The notes below the pieces were generated by a model. That model did no database searches and was not told where the DNA came from. It saw only the letters and a list, made by a program, of their open reading frames with translations. From Porphyrobacter sp. CACIAM 03H1 (GTDB lineage: Bacteria > Pseudomonadota > Alphaproteobacteria > Sphingomonadales > Sphingomonadaceae), in NCBI RefSeq assembly GCF_002215495.1, contig NZ_CP021378.1, forward strand, positions 1,798,764 through 1,862,763: DNA of 64,000 bases, in the 5' to 3' direction. The translations under genes and the position numbers were made by a program. This document shows, one piece after another, positions 16,144 to 27,085 of the stretch (positions are counted from its first letter, which is position 1; every line of letters begins with the position of its first letter).

Positions 16144-17710
16144 CGCCGCCCAGCCCGAGCGCGCCCGGGTTCATCAGGCCTTTGGGGTCCACCTGCCGCT
16201 TGAGCGCGCGCAGGATCTCCCACCCGGCCGGATCGTGGCGCTCGCGCAGCGGGTAGGTCCGCGCGATCTGCAGGTGGATCGCCCCGAGACCCTGGAAGAT
16301 CGCAATCACCTCGCCCTTGAGCCGGTCGACCAGCGCTGTCGCCTCGGGGCTGTCGGCGAGTTTCGGCAGGCGCGCGAGATGATCGGCCTCAACCGCATGG
16401 ACGTGGAGCGGATTGTGCTCGCCCGGCCAGAAGAACACCGGCTCGATGAGGCAAGACGAGCGCCCCGTCGCCGCGATCAGCGCGCCCGTTTCGACCTTGA
16501 GCCGTGCCATCTCCTCGGCGTTTTCGTCCCACAGTCTCTGCAACCGCTCCCATGCCTCCACGAGCCGGGAGTGGGGCAGGAACCCGTGCACCGGCACCCA
16601 GCGTTCGCCCCCCGGACCGAGCATCGAATTGGGCGGGGGGAAGGGGTTGGCCCGCAGGACCTTGGGGATCGAGTTCTCCACCACACTGCCGCCATGCTCG
16701 CGCACGATCGCCTCGATCGCACGCATGTCGGCCTCGACAGCGCCTTGGTGGCGCCCCTCGGCGATGCAGTGCAGGCTGAAGGGGACCCCGTCGAGAAACG
16801 AGCGTCCGGCGAGCGCAACCTTCGCGCCTTCTTTCATCGCCTTGAAGATCCCGCCCGACCTCGCCTCTGCCTTGAGCATGTTGCCGAGCTGCCTGGCGTC
16901 CTTGACCAGCGAGTCGCGCTTCATCCTCTGGGCTTGCAGGAACGGATCGAACGCAAAGCTCTCCGATGCGAGTTCCGCCCGGGCGATGGCGCTCATCGCG
17001 CGCAGCAGCGCGTCATGCGCCGGGAAGCTGAAGGAGCCGTAGGCGAAGGCAGAGGCTTCGCGCACGAGCTTCAGCCGCACCCGCGCCTTAACGCCGAAGG
17101 CACCGCAATCGGCCGCGAACAGGCTGGTGAGGTCGGGGCCATAGGGGCGGAAGAACGCGGAACCGGTCGTGACGATCGTCCCGTCGGCCAGCACCACGTC
17201 GAAGCTCACGGCGCTGTCGACCACGCTGCCGGCACGCGCGCCCCAGAAGATGCCGTTCTGGCTCATCCCGCCGCCCACGGTCGCGCGGATGCCGGAGAGT
17301 GTGCCCCATGCCATCACGCGCAGGCCGCGGGGCGCGAGCGCGCGGTGGAGCTTGTCCCAGCTTATCCCCGCCTCGACGGTGACGACCATGTCGGTCTCGT
17401 CGATGGCGATGATCGCGTCGAGCGCCTCGGTGTCGACCAGCAGGAACGGCCCGCCATCATAGAGATAGCCGCCGGTGTAGCTCATGCCGCCGCCGCGCGG
17501 GACGATGGCGATGCCGGCCGCCGTCGCCGCGCTTATCCCGGCGGCGAGTTCCGCGACGCTCGAGGGGCGGAACACCGCCAGCGGGCGCGCGCCGCAGGTC
17601 AGCACGTCGTGGCTGTAGAGTGAAAGCGCCGCATCGTCGGTCAGCAGCGTGGCGGCACTGACCGCTGCCGTGACCGCGGCAAGCGGATTGTCCTTTGCGA
17701 GGCTCGCCAT
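16130..17710 (-). CDS. VAO/PCMH-family FAD-dependent oxidase or dehydrogenase
   Basis: The 526-residue protein has a PCMH-type FAD-binding domain (IVPRGGGMSYTGGYL near residue 70, WGTLSGIRATVGGGMSQNG near residue 143) and a C-terminal cap domain ending in an MNPGAL motif. The arrangement resembles vanillyl-alcohol oxidase, 4-cresol dehydrogenase and D-lactate dehydrogenase-like enzymes. Oxidation of a phenolic side chain or a hydroxy acid would fit. No signal peptide is visible. It overlaps the nitrilase gene by 14 bases and the MFS gene by one. Confidence 0.88.
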   Translation of the reverse strand: MASLAKDNPLAAVTAAVSAATLLTDDAALSLYSHDVLTCGARPLAVFRPSSVAELAAGISAATAAGIAIVPRGGGMSYTGGYLYDGGPFLLVDTEALDAIIAIDETDMVVTVEAGISWDKLHRALAPRGLRVMAWGTLSGIRATVGGGMSQNGIFWGARAGSVVDSAVSFDVVLADGTIVTTGSAFFRPYGPDLTSLFAADCGAFGVKARVRLKLVREASAFAYGSFSFPAHDALLRAMSAIARAELASESFAFDPFLQAQRMKRDSLVKDARQLGNMLKAEARSGGIFKAMKEGAKVALAGRSFLDGVPFSLHCIAEGRHQGAVEADMRAIEAIVREHGGSVVENSIPKVLRANPFPPPNSMLGPGGERWVPVHGFLPHSRLVEAWERLQRLWDENAEEMARLKVETGALIAATGRSSCLIEPVFFWPGEHNPLHVHAVEADHLARLPKLADSPEATALVDRLKGEVIAIFQGLGAIHLQIARTYPLRERHDPAGWEILRALKRQVDPKGLMNPGALGLGGDAAD

Positions 17711-19026
17711 CAGGCCGGCTCCAGCCCTGCCGGAGCAGGCTCGTCCTCTCCCTCGGCCTCGGGAAGGGTCTGCGGATAGCGGCCCAGCAGCAGCAGCAAG
17801 GCGCCCCCGACCACGAAAGCCCCGATCGCAAGTCTCAGCACCGGATCATAGCTCCCGGTCCGGTCGAACGCCTGCGCGTAGATGACGGGCGAGGCGGCAG
17901 ACCCCAGCCCGAAGGGCATGTAGAGCATCCCGTAGATCCGCCCGTAATTGGCCATGCCGAAATAGCGGCCCGTCAGATAGGCGATGAGGTCGCTCTCCGC
18001 GCCGGCGGCGAAGCCGAGCAGGAACCCCGCCAGCGCGGCGAGCGGGAAAGTGATCGAATCCCCCAGCAATATCCACCCCGAGGCGGCCGGAAGGCACAGC
18101 AGCGGGAAGGCGACAAAGCCTTGCCAGAAGCGGTCGAGCAGCGCGCCGGTGATGAGCCGTCCGGCGAAGATGCCGATGCCGAGGATGCCCATAACGCTCG
18201 CGGCGGTCTTGGCATCGACTCCGCGCAGCGCAAGCATCGTCGGCAAGTTGATGAAGGCCCCCCCGAAAGCGGTCGCGATGCAGGCGATCGAAAGCCAGAT
18301 GATCCAGAACCGGTAGTCGGTCATCGCCTTGCCGAGCGTCACGCCGGTGAGCCGCCCGCTGGCGCTCTCGATCGCGCGCGGGCGCTCCTCGGGACGGGGT
18401 TCGCGGAACAGGAAGAAGGCGACCGCAAGCGCCGCCAGCGGCAAGAGCGCCACGGCGGCGAACATCGCGCGCCAGCCCTGAGCCTCGATCACCTCGACGG
18501 CAAAGCGCGGCACGATCATTGCGGCAAGGCTTGTGCCGAGCAGCAGGATCCCGAGGGCAAGACCGCGGTTCTTGTAGAACCACAGGTTGATCGCGCGGCT
18601 CCATGTCACCGGGGTCGAACCGATCCCCATCAGCCCGATCACCGCCCACAGGCTGTAATAGATGTAGAGCGCCGCGCGCGGATCGCCCGTTGGCGTGAGC
18701 GCCACTGCGGCGAAGGACAGCGCAAAGGCAAGCAGCGACCACAGGGCCACGGGGCGCACGCCGAAGCGGTCGGCCATCCAGCCGAACACCGGGGCGAGCA
18801 CGCTGGCGATCACACCGAACAGGGTGATCGGCACGACGGCCTCGGTCTGGCTCCAGCCGAATTCCTCGCGAAGGGGGCCGACCGTGAAACCGATGATGTT
18901 GTAGGGGATCGGCGAGGCGCCGCACATCACCCCCAGCACGCCGGCCAGCAGGACTTTCCAGCCCTTGGCGAATTCGCCGCGCTCCTCTGCGATCTCGGGT
19001 TCGGTCCTTGTCGGGTCGGGGCTCAC
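17710..19026 (-). CDS. MFS transporter, monocarboxylate/oxalate-formate antiporter type
   Basis: The 438-residue protein has twelve hydrophobic segments and the loop 2-3 signature GWMADRFGVRPV. The start is a GTG at 19026 whose GTGA overlaps the stop of the hydrolase gene. The general pattern matches MFS carriers for organic anions (MCT and OFA families). In this operon, which begins with a TonB receptor, it is the likely inner-membrane carrier for the substrate or for a product formed in the periplasm. Confidence 0.88.
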   Translation of the reverse strand: MSPDPTRTEPEIAEERGEFAKGWKVLLAGVLGVMCGASPIPYNIIGFTVGPLREEFGWSQTEAVVPITLFGVIASVLAPVFGWMADRFGVRPVALWSLLAFALSFAAVALTPTGDPRAALYIYYSLWAVIGLMGIGSTPVTWSRAINLWFYKNRGLALGILLLGTSLAAMIVPRFAVEVIEAQGWRAMFAAVALLPLAALAVAFFLFREPRPEERPRAIESASGRLTGVTLGKAMTDYRFWIIWLSIACIATAFGGAFINLPTMLALRGVDAKTAASVMGILGIGIFAGRLITGALLDRFWQGFVAFPLLCLPAASGWILLGDSITFPLAALAGFLLGFAAGAESDLIAYLTGRYFGMANYGRIYGMLYMPFGLGSAASPVIYAQAFDRTGSYDPVLRLAIGAFVVGGALLLLLGRYPQTLPEAEGEDEPAPAGLEPA

Positions 19027-19838
19027 ATGTGCTCCTGTACATGACTGGCGGGGTGGGCTGGCGGAAGGTGACTGAGGCGCGGCAGCGTGTCCAGCAGCAG
19101 GCGCGCCACGTCGTCCGGCGCGGTCAGCATCGCCTCGTGCCCTGTCGCCAGTTCGGCATAGGACCAGGTCGGGTCGGACGCGGCCATCTGCGCGATGTAG
19201 GGGAACTGCGTCTGCGCCATCGCCGGATCGGTGCAATGCACATAGGTGCGCGGGATGCCGTCGGCGCCGCCGTGCTCGAGCCGGATCGGGTCGAGCCACG
19301 TCCTGAGCGGGTGCGGAGTGAGACGTTCGGCCACCCAGTCGTGCAGCGGATGATCCTCCGGAATGCCGAGCATTGCCGGAGGAAAGGCGGCCATCGCGAT
19401 ACCGTCGGGCGCGAGGCGGCGCAGACCGGCCTCGGTGGCGGCAATCGCCTCGGGCGGCCGCGGCGCGCCATAGGTGATCATGCTCTCGCCGTCGCGGGGC
19501 AGGGCGGCGTCGAGGTAGAGAATGTGGGCGATCCTGTCCTTGAGCCGGTCGGCCACGCCGGTGATCACCATTCCGCCATAGGAATGGCCCGCCAGCACGA
19601 TGTCCGACAGATCGCGGTCGGTGATGTATCGCGCCAGATCGGCGATGTGACCGGCCAGCGATATGTCCGCATCGAGCTCGCTCGCCCGTTCGGCAAGGCC
19701 CGGCAGGGTAGGGGCGTGGACGCGGTGCCTCGCCGCCTCGATCCGTTCGCGCACCGGATCCCAGCACCACCCGCCGTGCCATGCGCCGTGCACCAGCACG
19801 AAATCACGAGAAGCCGGGACGGCGACGTCAGCGGGCAC
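19023..19838 (-). CDS. Alpha/beta hydrolase, methylesterase/hydroxynitrile-lyase type
   Basis: The 271-residue protein begins with DFVLVHGAWHGGWCWDPV and has the nucleophile elbow AGHSYGG with S86, an acidic residue in YVHCTDPA and the histidine in ELATGHEAML. This is the pattern of the plant methylesterase, hydroxynitrile lyase and EstC group. Hydrolysis of an ester such as a methyl ester is plausible. It overlaps the VOC gene by 11 bases and the MFS gene by 4. Confidence 0.88.
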   Translation of the reverse strand: MPADVAVPASRDFVLVHGAWHGGWCWDPVRERIEAARHRVHAPTLPGLAERASELDADISLAGHIADLARYITDRDLSDIVLAGHSYGGMVITGVADRLKDRIAHILYLDAALPRDGESMITYGAPRPPEAIAATEAGLRRLAPDGIAMAAFPPAMLGIPEDHPLHDWVAERLTPHPLRTWLDPIRLEHGGADGIPRTYVHCTDPAMAQTQFPYIAQMAASDPTWSYAELATGHEAMLTAPDDVARLLLDTLPRLSHLPPAHPASHVQEHM

Positions 19839-20895
19839 GGTAGAATTCCGTCAGATTGCCGTCGGGGTCGCGGACCGCGAAGATATCGGCACTGCCGATC
19901 CCGGTGATCGCAACCGCAGTGGCGGCGTAGGCCGGCGCGACCGAATTGCCTGCCAGGAAGGTGCGGTATCCCTCGAGATCGGTGACCGGATAGCGCAGCG
20001 AGATGATGCCCCAGTTGGGCGGCACTGCGAACTGCGAGAGGTCGCGCCCGGCAAAGCCCTCGAACTGCATCATCTCGACCCGGCCTGTCTCGCCCGGCAG
20101 CACCGGTTGAGCGACCGCTGCGCGGCGGACCAGGGTGGTGGCGAGGTTGGCAGGCACCGAGAAATTGTTGGCGCGCGGTTCGGGATCGGTGAAGGGCGCA
20201 TCAAACAGCACCCCGAACCCCAGTCGGTCGCGGTAGAAAGCCAGCGCGGCGGGCTGGTCCCTCACCATGCGCATGGCATTGAAGGCTTGGCTCAATCGGC
20301 CCACCGGAAAGCTCTCGAAGGGCGGGGCATCGCGCTGGTAGAGCGCGTAATTGACCCCGTGGGGCCCGCGAACCACGACATTGACGAGATCCGAGCCGCC
20401 GAAGCGGAAGGCATAGGGCGGGCTTTCCGCCCACCAACCGCGCGCTATCGCCGCATCGAACAGCGCGGGGACGTTCTCGCTGCGCAGCATGATGGAGAAA
20501 ATGCCACCCGTGTCCCACGGGCGTGCAGCGAGGCGGATGGGGCGCTGTCCTTCGGCATTGTCGAAGCGGACATAGCGGATGCATCCGGTTTCGGCCGCCG
20601 GGGCGCACACGAGAAGGAAGGCGCCCGAGACGGTCTTCGGCAGCCCCCAGTAATCGAGTTCGCCGCGCGAGACGGCGCCGCGCATCCTCTCGCGCCAGCC
20701 ACCGTCAGCGAGAAGCCATGCCGCGCTCGCGTCGAGATCGGCAACGCTCACCACCGCCTCGGTCCAGGGCGCAACCTCGAAACGGACCGCCGCCGGCGGC
20801 GCGGGCGCGTCGGCGGCGGCGGCAGGGCTGGGGAGGAGCGCCGCCGCCACGGCGAGCGAGGCAGCGGCGAGGACACGAGCAGCGGTCAGACGCAT
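19828..20895 (-). CDS. Exported two-domain VOC (glyoxalase-fold) protein
   Basis: The 355-residue protein has a Sec signal peptide (hydrophobic residues about 8-28, ending AAAADA). Two VOC repeats follow: the first begins with AVVSVADLDASAAWLL, the second with MRMVRDQPAALAFYRDRLGF and ends IFAVRDPDGNLTEFYRAR. It shares its two-domain plan with the cytosolic VOC protein at 43188-44090. Secretion suggests a periplasmic step acting on, or binding, the imported compound. It follows the TonB receptor gene by 40 bases in the same direction. Confidence 0.85.
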   Translation of the reverse strand: MRLTAARVLAAASLAVAAALLPSPAAAADAPAPPAAVRFEVAPWTEAVVSVADLDASAAWLLADGGWRERMRGAVSRGELDYWGLPKTVSGAFLLVCAPAAETGCIRYVRFDNAEGQRPIRLAARPWDTGGIFSIMLRSENVPALFDAAIARGWWAESPPYAFRFGGSDLVNVVVRGPHGVNYALYQRDAPPFESFPVGRLSQAFNAMRMVRDQPAALAFYRDRLGFGVLFDAPFTDPEPRANNFSVPANLATTLVRRAAVAQPVLPGETGRVEMMQFEGFAGRDLSQFAVPPNWGIISLRYPVTDLEGYRTFLAGNSVAPAYAATAVAITGIGSADIFAVRDPDGNLTEFYRAR

Positions 20896-20935
20896 CGACT
20901 GGGTCCGGATCGCTGCTCTTGCATGGACAGTCCGA

Positions 20936-23497
<2,562 letters not shown>

Positions 23498-23573
23498 GGA
23501 ATGGGGCTCCTTACCGAATGTGAGCCTGGTCGCCTGCTGACGATCCAGCGCCGCTCTCCTGCGCACCCTGAAG

Positions 23574-23585
23574 TTGTCCGGACAA
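23574..23585. promoter_or_regulatory. Operator 3a
   Basis: A perfect TTGTCCGGACAA lies 76 bases upstream of the TonB receptor start at 23497. It is one of two copies in the divergent intergenic region 23498-23690. Confidence 0.82.
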
Positions 23586-23615
23586 AAGCTTGCCTGTCAA
23601 GCGTCGAAATGCAAT

Positions 23616-23627
23616 TTGTCCGGACAA
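23616..23627. promoter_or_regulatory. Operator 3b
   Basis: A second perfect TTGTCCGGACAA is centred exactly 42 bases from operator 3a, four helical turns, so both lie on one face of the DNA. It could serve the rightward membrane-protein gene at 23691 and allow cooperative binding or looping with 3a. Confidence 0.82.
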
Positions 23628-23690
23628 TGCGCATGAAAAATGTCGCCGGACGTGATTTATGCGCAACACTCTGACACGGGAGCCGTCGCC

Positions 23691-24371
23691 TTGGATCTTG
23701 CCGCACTCGCCTATCCGGCGCTCGTCTACGCGCATCTTCTGCTGTTCGTGCTGTGGCTTGGCGCAGACGTCGGCGTGTTCATGCTGGGACAGCATTTCCG
23801 CAAACGCGACAAATGGTCGCTCGACCAGCGTATCGCCCTGCTCACGCTGCTGGTCGAGGTCGACATGATCCCGCGCAGTGCCTGGGCCCTGATGGTGCCG
23901 CTGTCGCTGAGTGTCGTCGAAGCAGGCGGGTGGTGGGACGTCCCCGGCGGACTGCTGGCCGGCGCATGGGGCGTCGGTCTGGGCTGGCTGTGGCTGGTGT
24001 GGGACTCGCACCGCCACGACCAGACCCCGCGCGCCGCACGCAACCGCCGCATCGAGGGTTGGCTGCGCTGGCTGGTCGGCGGGTTCTACCTTTGGCTGGG
24101 CGGTCAGAGCCTGCTGGTCGGCGCGCCGCTTGAGCCGGATTGGCTCGCTCTCAAGGCGCTGCTGTTCGGCTGCATCTTCGTCGCTGCGATCATGATCGAC
24201 GTGACGTTCAAGCCTGTCGGGGCGCAGCTGGCGGCAGTCCTGACGCAAGGGTCGAGCGACGCCACCGAGATCCCGCTGCGCCGCACGATGGACCGCACCC
24301 GCATCTGGGTGTTCGCGGTCTATCTGCTGTTGGTCGCAACCGCCTTCCTCGGCAACGCGAAGCCGCTCTGA
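23691..24371 (+). CDS. Polytopic membrane protein, paralogue of the protein at 1716-2408
   Basis: The protein has 226 residues with about six hydrophobic segments. The TTG start at 23691 is chosen because GGGAG lies 8 bases upstream and the resulting N-terminus aligns with the paralogue; an ATG at 23640 would add 17 polar residues. Shared features are a His in the first helix followed by WLG and a FLGNAKPL end. The protein also contains a His-Arg-rich cytoplasmic loop (WDSHRHDQTPRAARNRR). The family is not recognised. The gene is flanked by operator 3b and operator 4 and sits between the two TonB receptors. Confidence 0.75.
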   Translation: MDLAALAYPALVYAHLLLFVLWLGADVGVFMLGQHFRKRDKWSLDQRIALLTLLVEVDMIPRSAWALMVPLSLSVVEAGGWWDVPGGLLAGAWGVGLGWLWLVWDSHRHDQTPRAARNRRIEGWLRWLVGGFYLWLGGQSLLVGAPLEPDWLALKALLFGCIFVAAIMIDVTFKPVGAQLAAVLTQGSSDATEIPLRRTMDRTRIWVFAVYLLLVATAFLGNAKPL

Positions 24372-24435
24372 CCGGGGCGATCCCGTGTCGTCGCAAAGCC
24401 ACGCTTTAGCACCACGATTGGTCTGCGACAAAAAT

Positions 24436-24447
24436 TTGTCTGGACAA
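24436..24447. promoter_or_regulatory. Operator 4, extended palindrome
   Basis: The core reads TTGTCTGGACAA, one base off the consensus. The flanks extend symmetry to 24 bases (AAAAATTTGTC, then TGGACAAATTTTT) with a single mismatch, the longest palindrome of the set. It is 82 bases upstream of the TonB receptor start at 24530. Confidence 0.8.
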
Positions 24448-24529
24448 ATTTTTCGGCACAGGCAGAAATGCTAGGGGGACTTAACGGTGCCGCTCCGCGG
24501 AGCAGGGGCCAATGGGAGGCAAACACATC

Positions 24530-27013
24530 ATGAAGAAGCTTGTTCGTAGCATCTTGCTGACGGCCACGATCCTGACGCCGGCCACGGCGATGGCGCAGAC
24601 CGTGACGGGTGATGATGATCGGGAAGCGGTATCGACAGTGCCCAGCGGCAACGAGATCGTCGTTACCGCGCGCAAGACCGAGGAACGGCTTCAGGAAGCG
24701 CCGCTGGCGGTTTCGGTGGTGACATCGGAAGGGATCGACCGGCTCGGTTTCAACAGCGTCACCGACCTGACCCGCGCCACCGCCGGCCTTGTCTTCGACG
24801 ACAGCTTCGGCCGGGACGCGAACCGTCCGGTGATCCGCGGACAGGCGAACATCCTCGGGGATTCCGGCGTCGCCTTCTTCATCGACGGCATCTACTTCAA
24901 CGGCTCCATTGCCGACTACGACGTCGACTCTATTGCCCGCATCGAGGTGGTGAAGGGACCGCAGAGCGCACTCTACGGCCGCAATACCTACTCGGGCGCG
25001 ATCAACATCATCACCAAGTCGCCCGGCGACCGCTGGGGCGGGCGGGTTCAGGCCGATGTGGCCGAGGGCATGACCTATGACGTCAGCGGTTCGATCAGCG
25101 GCCCGCTCGCACCCGGGCTCGGCCTGATCGTCGGTGGGCGCTACTTCAAGAACGAAGGCCTGTTCACGAACCAGTTCGACGGCACGCCGATCGGTGTGCA
25201 GGAGACGAGTTCGGGCTTTGCCATGCTCAAGTACGACAACGGCGGCGCACTGCGGGTCGGTCTGCGCGGCAACTATACCCGGACGCGCGATGGCCAGCCG
25301 GCGATCTTCGCAACCGATGCCAACGAGAACAACTGCCTGCCCGACAACGGTGCCCTCTATGCCGGGCGTGGCCGCTATTTCTGCGGCGTGATCCAGCCGC
25401 GTCCGGTCAGCAGCGACTACAGCCGCCAGTTCGCGGGCGAGTTCGTCGGCAACGCAATCGACACCTGGAACGCGGGCCTCAGCATTGACATCGATCTGAC
25501 CGACAATTTGACGCTAACCTCGCTGACCGGCTACAACAACCGGGAAGCCGTGCAGCGCACCGATGGCGACTATTCGCCGAACCGCTTCCAGGGGGTGATC
25601 TTCGCCACCATTCCGCTCGGCTCGCCGGTGGCGCCTTCGGTGCCCTTCGGTTTTGCCAGCTCGCAGACCGATTTCTCGTTCTCGAATGCCTCCGAACGCG
25701 AAGACTGGTCGCAGGAGCTTCGCCTGCAATACACCACCGAGCGCGCGCGGGTCCTTCTGGGCGGCTACTACTGGGATCAGGACAGCGTCTCACGCGACAA
25801 CCGCGTGCTGCCTCCGGGGGCGCAGGCCGAAGCCAATGCCAACATGCTTGCGGCCCGTCAGGCACGCTGTGCGATCACGCCGCGCTGCGGTTCGCTGAGC
25901 CCGGCCTTCCCGCTCGGCACCCTTGCGGAGAGCCGCAACAGCTCGATCGACAATATCCGCAACATGGCGGTGTTCGGCTCGATCAGCTACAATCTGACGG
26001 ATCAGCTCTCGATCAGCGCCGAGGGGCGGTATCAGGAAGAGCGCATCCGCACGCTGGCGCAGACCGCAACCGTGGCCGCAGGAAATATCGGCGCGCCCGT
26101 CCGCGGCGAGGCGACATTCCGCGAGTTCCTTCCGCGCATTACCGTCGATTACCAGCTGACCCCGGACAATCTGCTCTATGCCGTTTATTCGGAAGGTCAG
26201 AAGCCCGGCGGTTTCAACGGGGCAGCGGCGATCTCGGTCGGTCGCTCGACCTTCGATGCCGAGGACGTGAAATCCTATGAGGTGGGCACCAAGAACACCT
26301 TCCTCGACGGCGCGCTGGTGGTGAACCTCGCCCTGTTCCACAACCAGATAACGGGATACCAGCTGACGCAGCCGGTTGAGGTGATCAACCCGCCGGCTGC
26401 TCCGCAGCAGGTGACCGCGATCAACAATGCCGGCGACGCGCGCATCAACGGCTTCGAGCTCGAGCTGATCGCCCGCCCTTCGCCCGAGCTGACCCTCACG
26501 GCCAACTACGCCTATGCGAACAGCCGCTTCCGTCGCGGTCTGGACGAGAACCAGGGCGTGCTTGACGATGTGGCGGATGATCGCCTCGTCAACTGCTCGA
26601 ACGGCGACCAGCTGCCCAACATCTCGGGCTGCCAGTCGCGGTTCGGCGACATCACCGGCAAGTCGCTCCCGCGTGCGCCCGAGCACACCGTTTTCGTCGA
26701 TCTCGACTATCGCCGCGACATCGGCGATTCCGGGTGGCAGGGTTTTGCGGGGATCAACGCCTATCTGCTCTCGAGCAGCTTCGCGCAGGTCCACAATCTG
26801 GCCGAAACCGGCGATTCGGTGATCAGTGATGTCCGGCTCGGCGCGCAGAACGACAACTTCCGTATCCAGTTGTATGTCCGCAACCTGTTCGACGAGACGG
26901 CGGTCAACCAGCTGATCCGCTATGCCGACGCCAACCGCGACCTGCGCCGCAGCTTCATCGCCGGCCTCCGTCCGCCGCGCCGCTTCGGGGTGATCGCCGA
27001 GGTGCGCTTCTGA
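24530..27013 (+). CDS. TonB-dependent outer-membrane receptor
   Basis: The 827-residue protein starts at the ATG at 24530 (MKKLVRSILLTATI signal, GGGAGG about 11 bases upstream), not at the ATG 18 bases earlier. The plug begins NEIVVTARKTEERLQEAPLAV and contains IEVVKGPQSALYGRNTYSGAI. The barrel ends in RFGVIAEVRF with terminal Phe. It resembles the receptor at 20936-23497 in layout but is clearly different in sequence, so the pair may import different forms of the substrate. Operator 4 lies upstream and a candidate terminator follows. Confidence 0.94.
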   Translation: MKKLVRSILLTATILTPATAMAQTVTGDDDREAVSTVPSGNEIVVTARKTEERLQEAPLAVSVVTSEGIDRLGFNSVTDLTRATAGLVFDDSFGRDANRPVIRGQANILGDSGVAFFIDGIYFNGSIADYDVDSIARIEVVKGPQSALYGRNTYSGAINIITKSPGDRWGGRVQADVAEGMTYDVSGSISGPLAPGLGLIVGGRYFKNEGLFTNQFDGTPIGVQETSSGFAMLKYDNGGALRVGLRGNYTRTRDGQPAIFATDANENNCLPDNGALYAGRGRYFCGVIQPRPVSSDYSRQFAGEFVGNAIDTWNAGLSIDIDLTDNLTLTSLTGYNNREAVQRTDGDYSPNRFQGVIFATIPLGSPVAPSVPFGFASSQTDFSFSNASEREDWSQELRLQYTTERARVLLGGYYWDQDSVSRDNRVLPPGAQAEANANMLAARQARCAITPRCGSLSPAFPLGTLAESRNSSIDNIRNMAVFGSISYNLTDQLSISAEGRYQEERIRTLAQTATVAAGNIGAPVRGEATFREFLPRITVDYQLTPDNLLYAVYSEGQKPGGFNGAAAISVGRSTFDAEDVKSYEVGTKNTFLDGALVVNLALFHNQITGYQLTQPVEVINPPAAPQQVTAINNAGDARINGFELELIARPSPELTLTANYAYANSRFRRGLDENQGVLDDVADDRLVNCSNGDQLPNISGCQSRFGDITGKSLPRAPEHTVFVDLDYRRDIGDSGWQGFAGINAYLLSSSFAQVHNLAETGDSVISDVRLGAQNDNFRIQLYVRNLFDETAVNQLIRYADANRDLRRSFIAGLRPPRRFGVIAEVRF

Positions 27014-27043
27014 CGGATCAGCCTCCGAGATGACGCATCGGAC

Positions 27044-27068
27044 GGCGGGAGCACACGGTGCTTCCGCC
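27044..27068. terminator. Candidate bidirectional terminator hairpin
   Basis: GGCGGGAGCAC (27044-27054) and GTGCTTCCGCC (27058-27068) form an 11-bp stem with one G-T pair and a 3-base loop. It lies between the convergent TonB receptor (ends 27013) and amine oxidase (ends 27086) genes. No strong T run follows, so intrinsic termination is likely but not certain. Confidence 0.55.
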
Positions 27069-27085
27069 GTTCGCCTTTCGGCCGC

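Noticed and set aside
23640..23690. Upstream ATG start for the membrane protein at 23691
   Set aside because: It adds a polar stretch absent from the paralogue, whereas TTG 23691 has a GGGAG ribosome-binding site and an aligned N-terminus.
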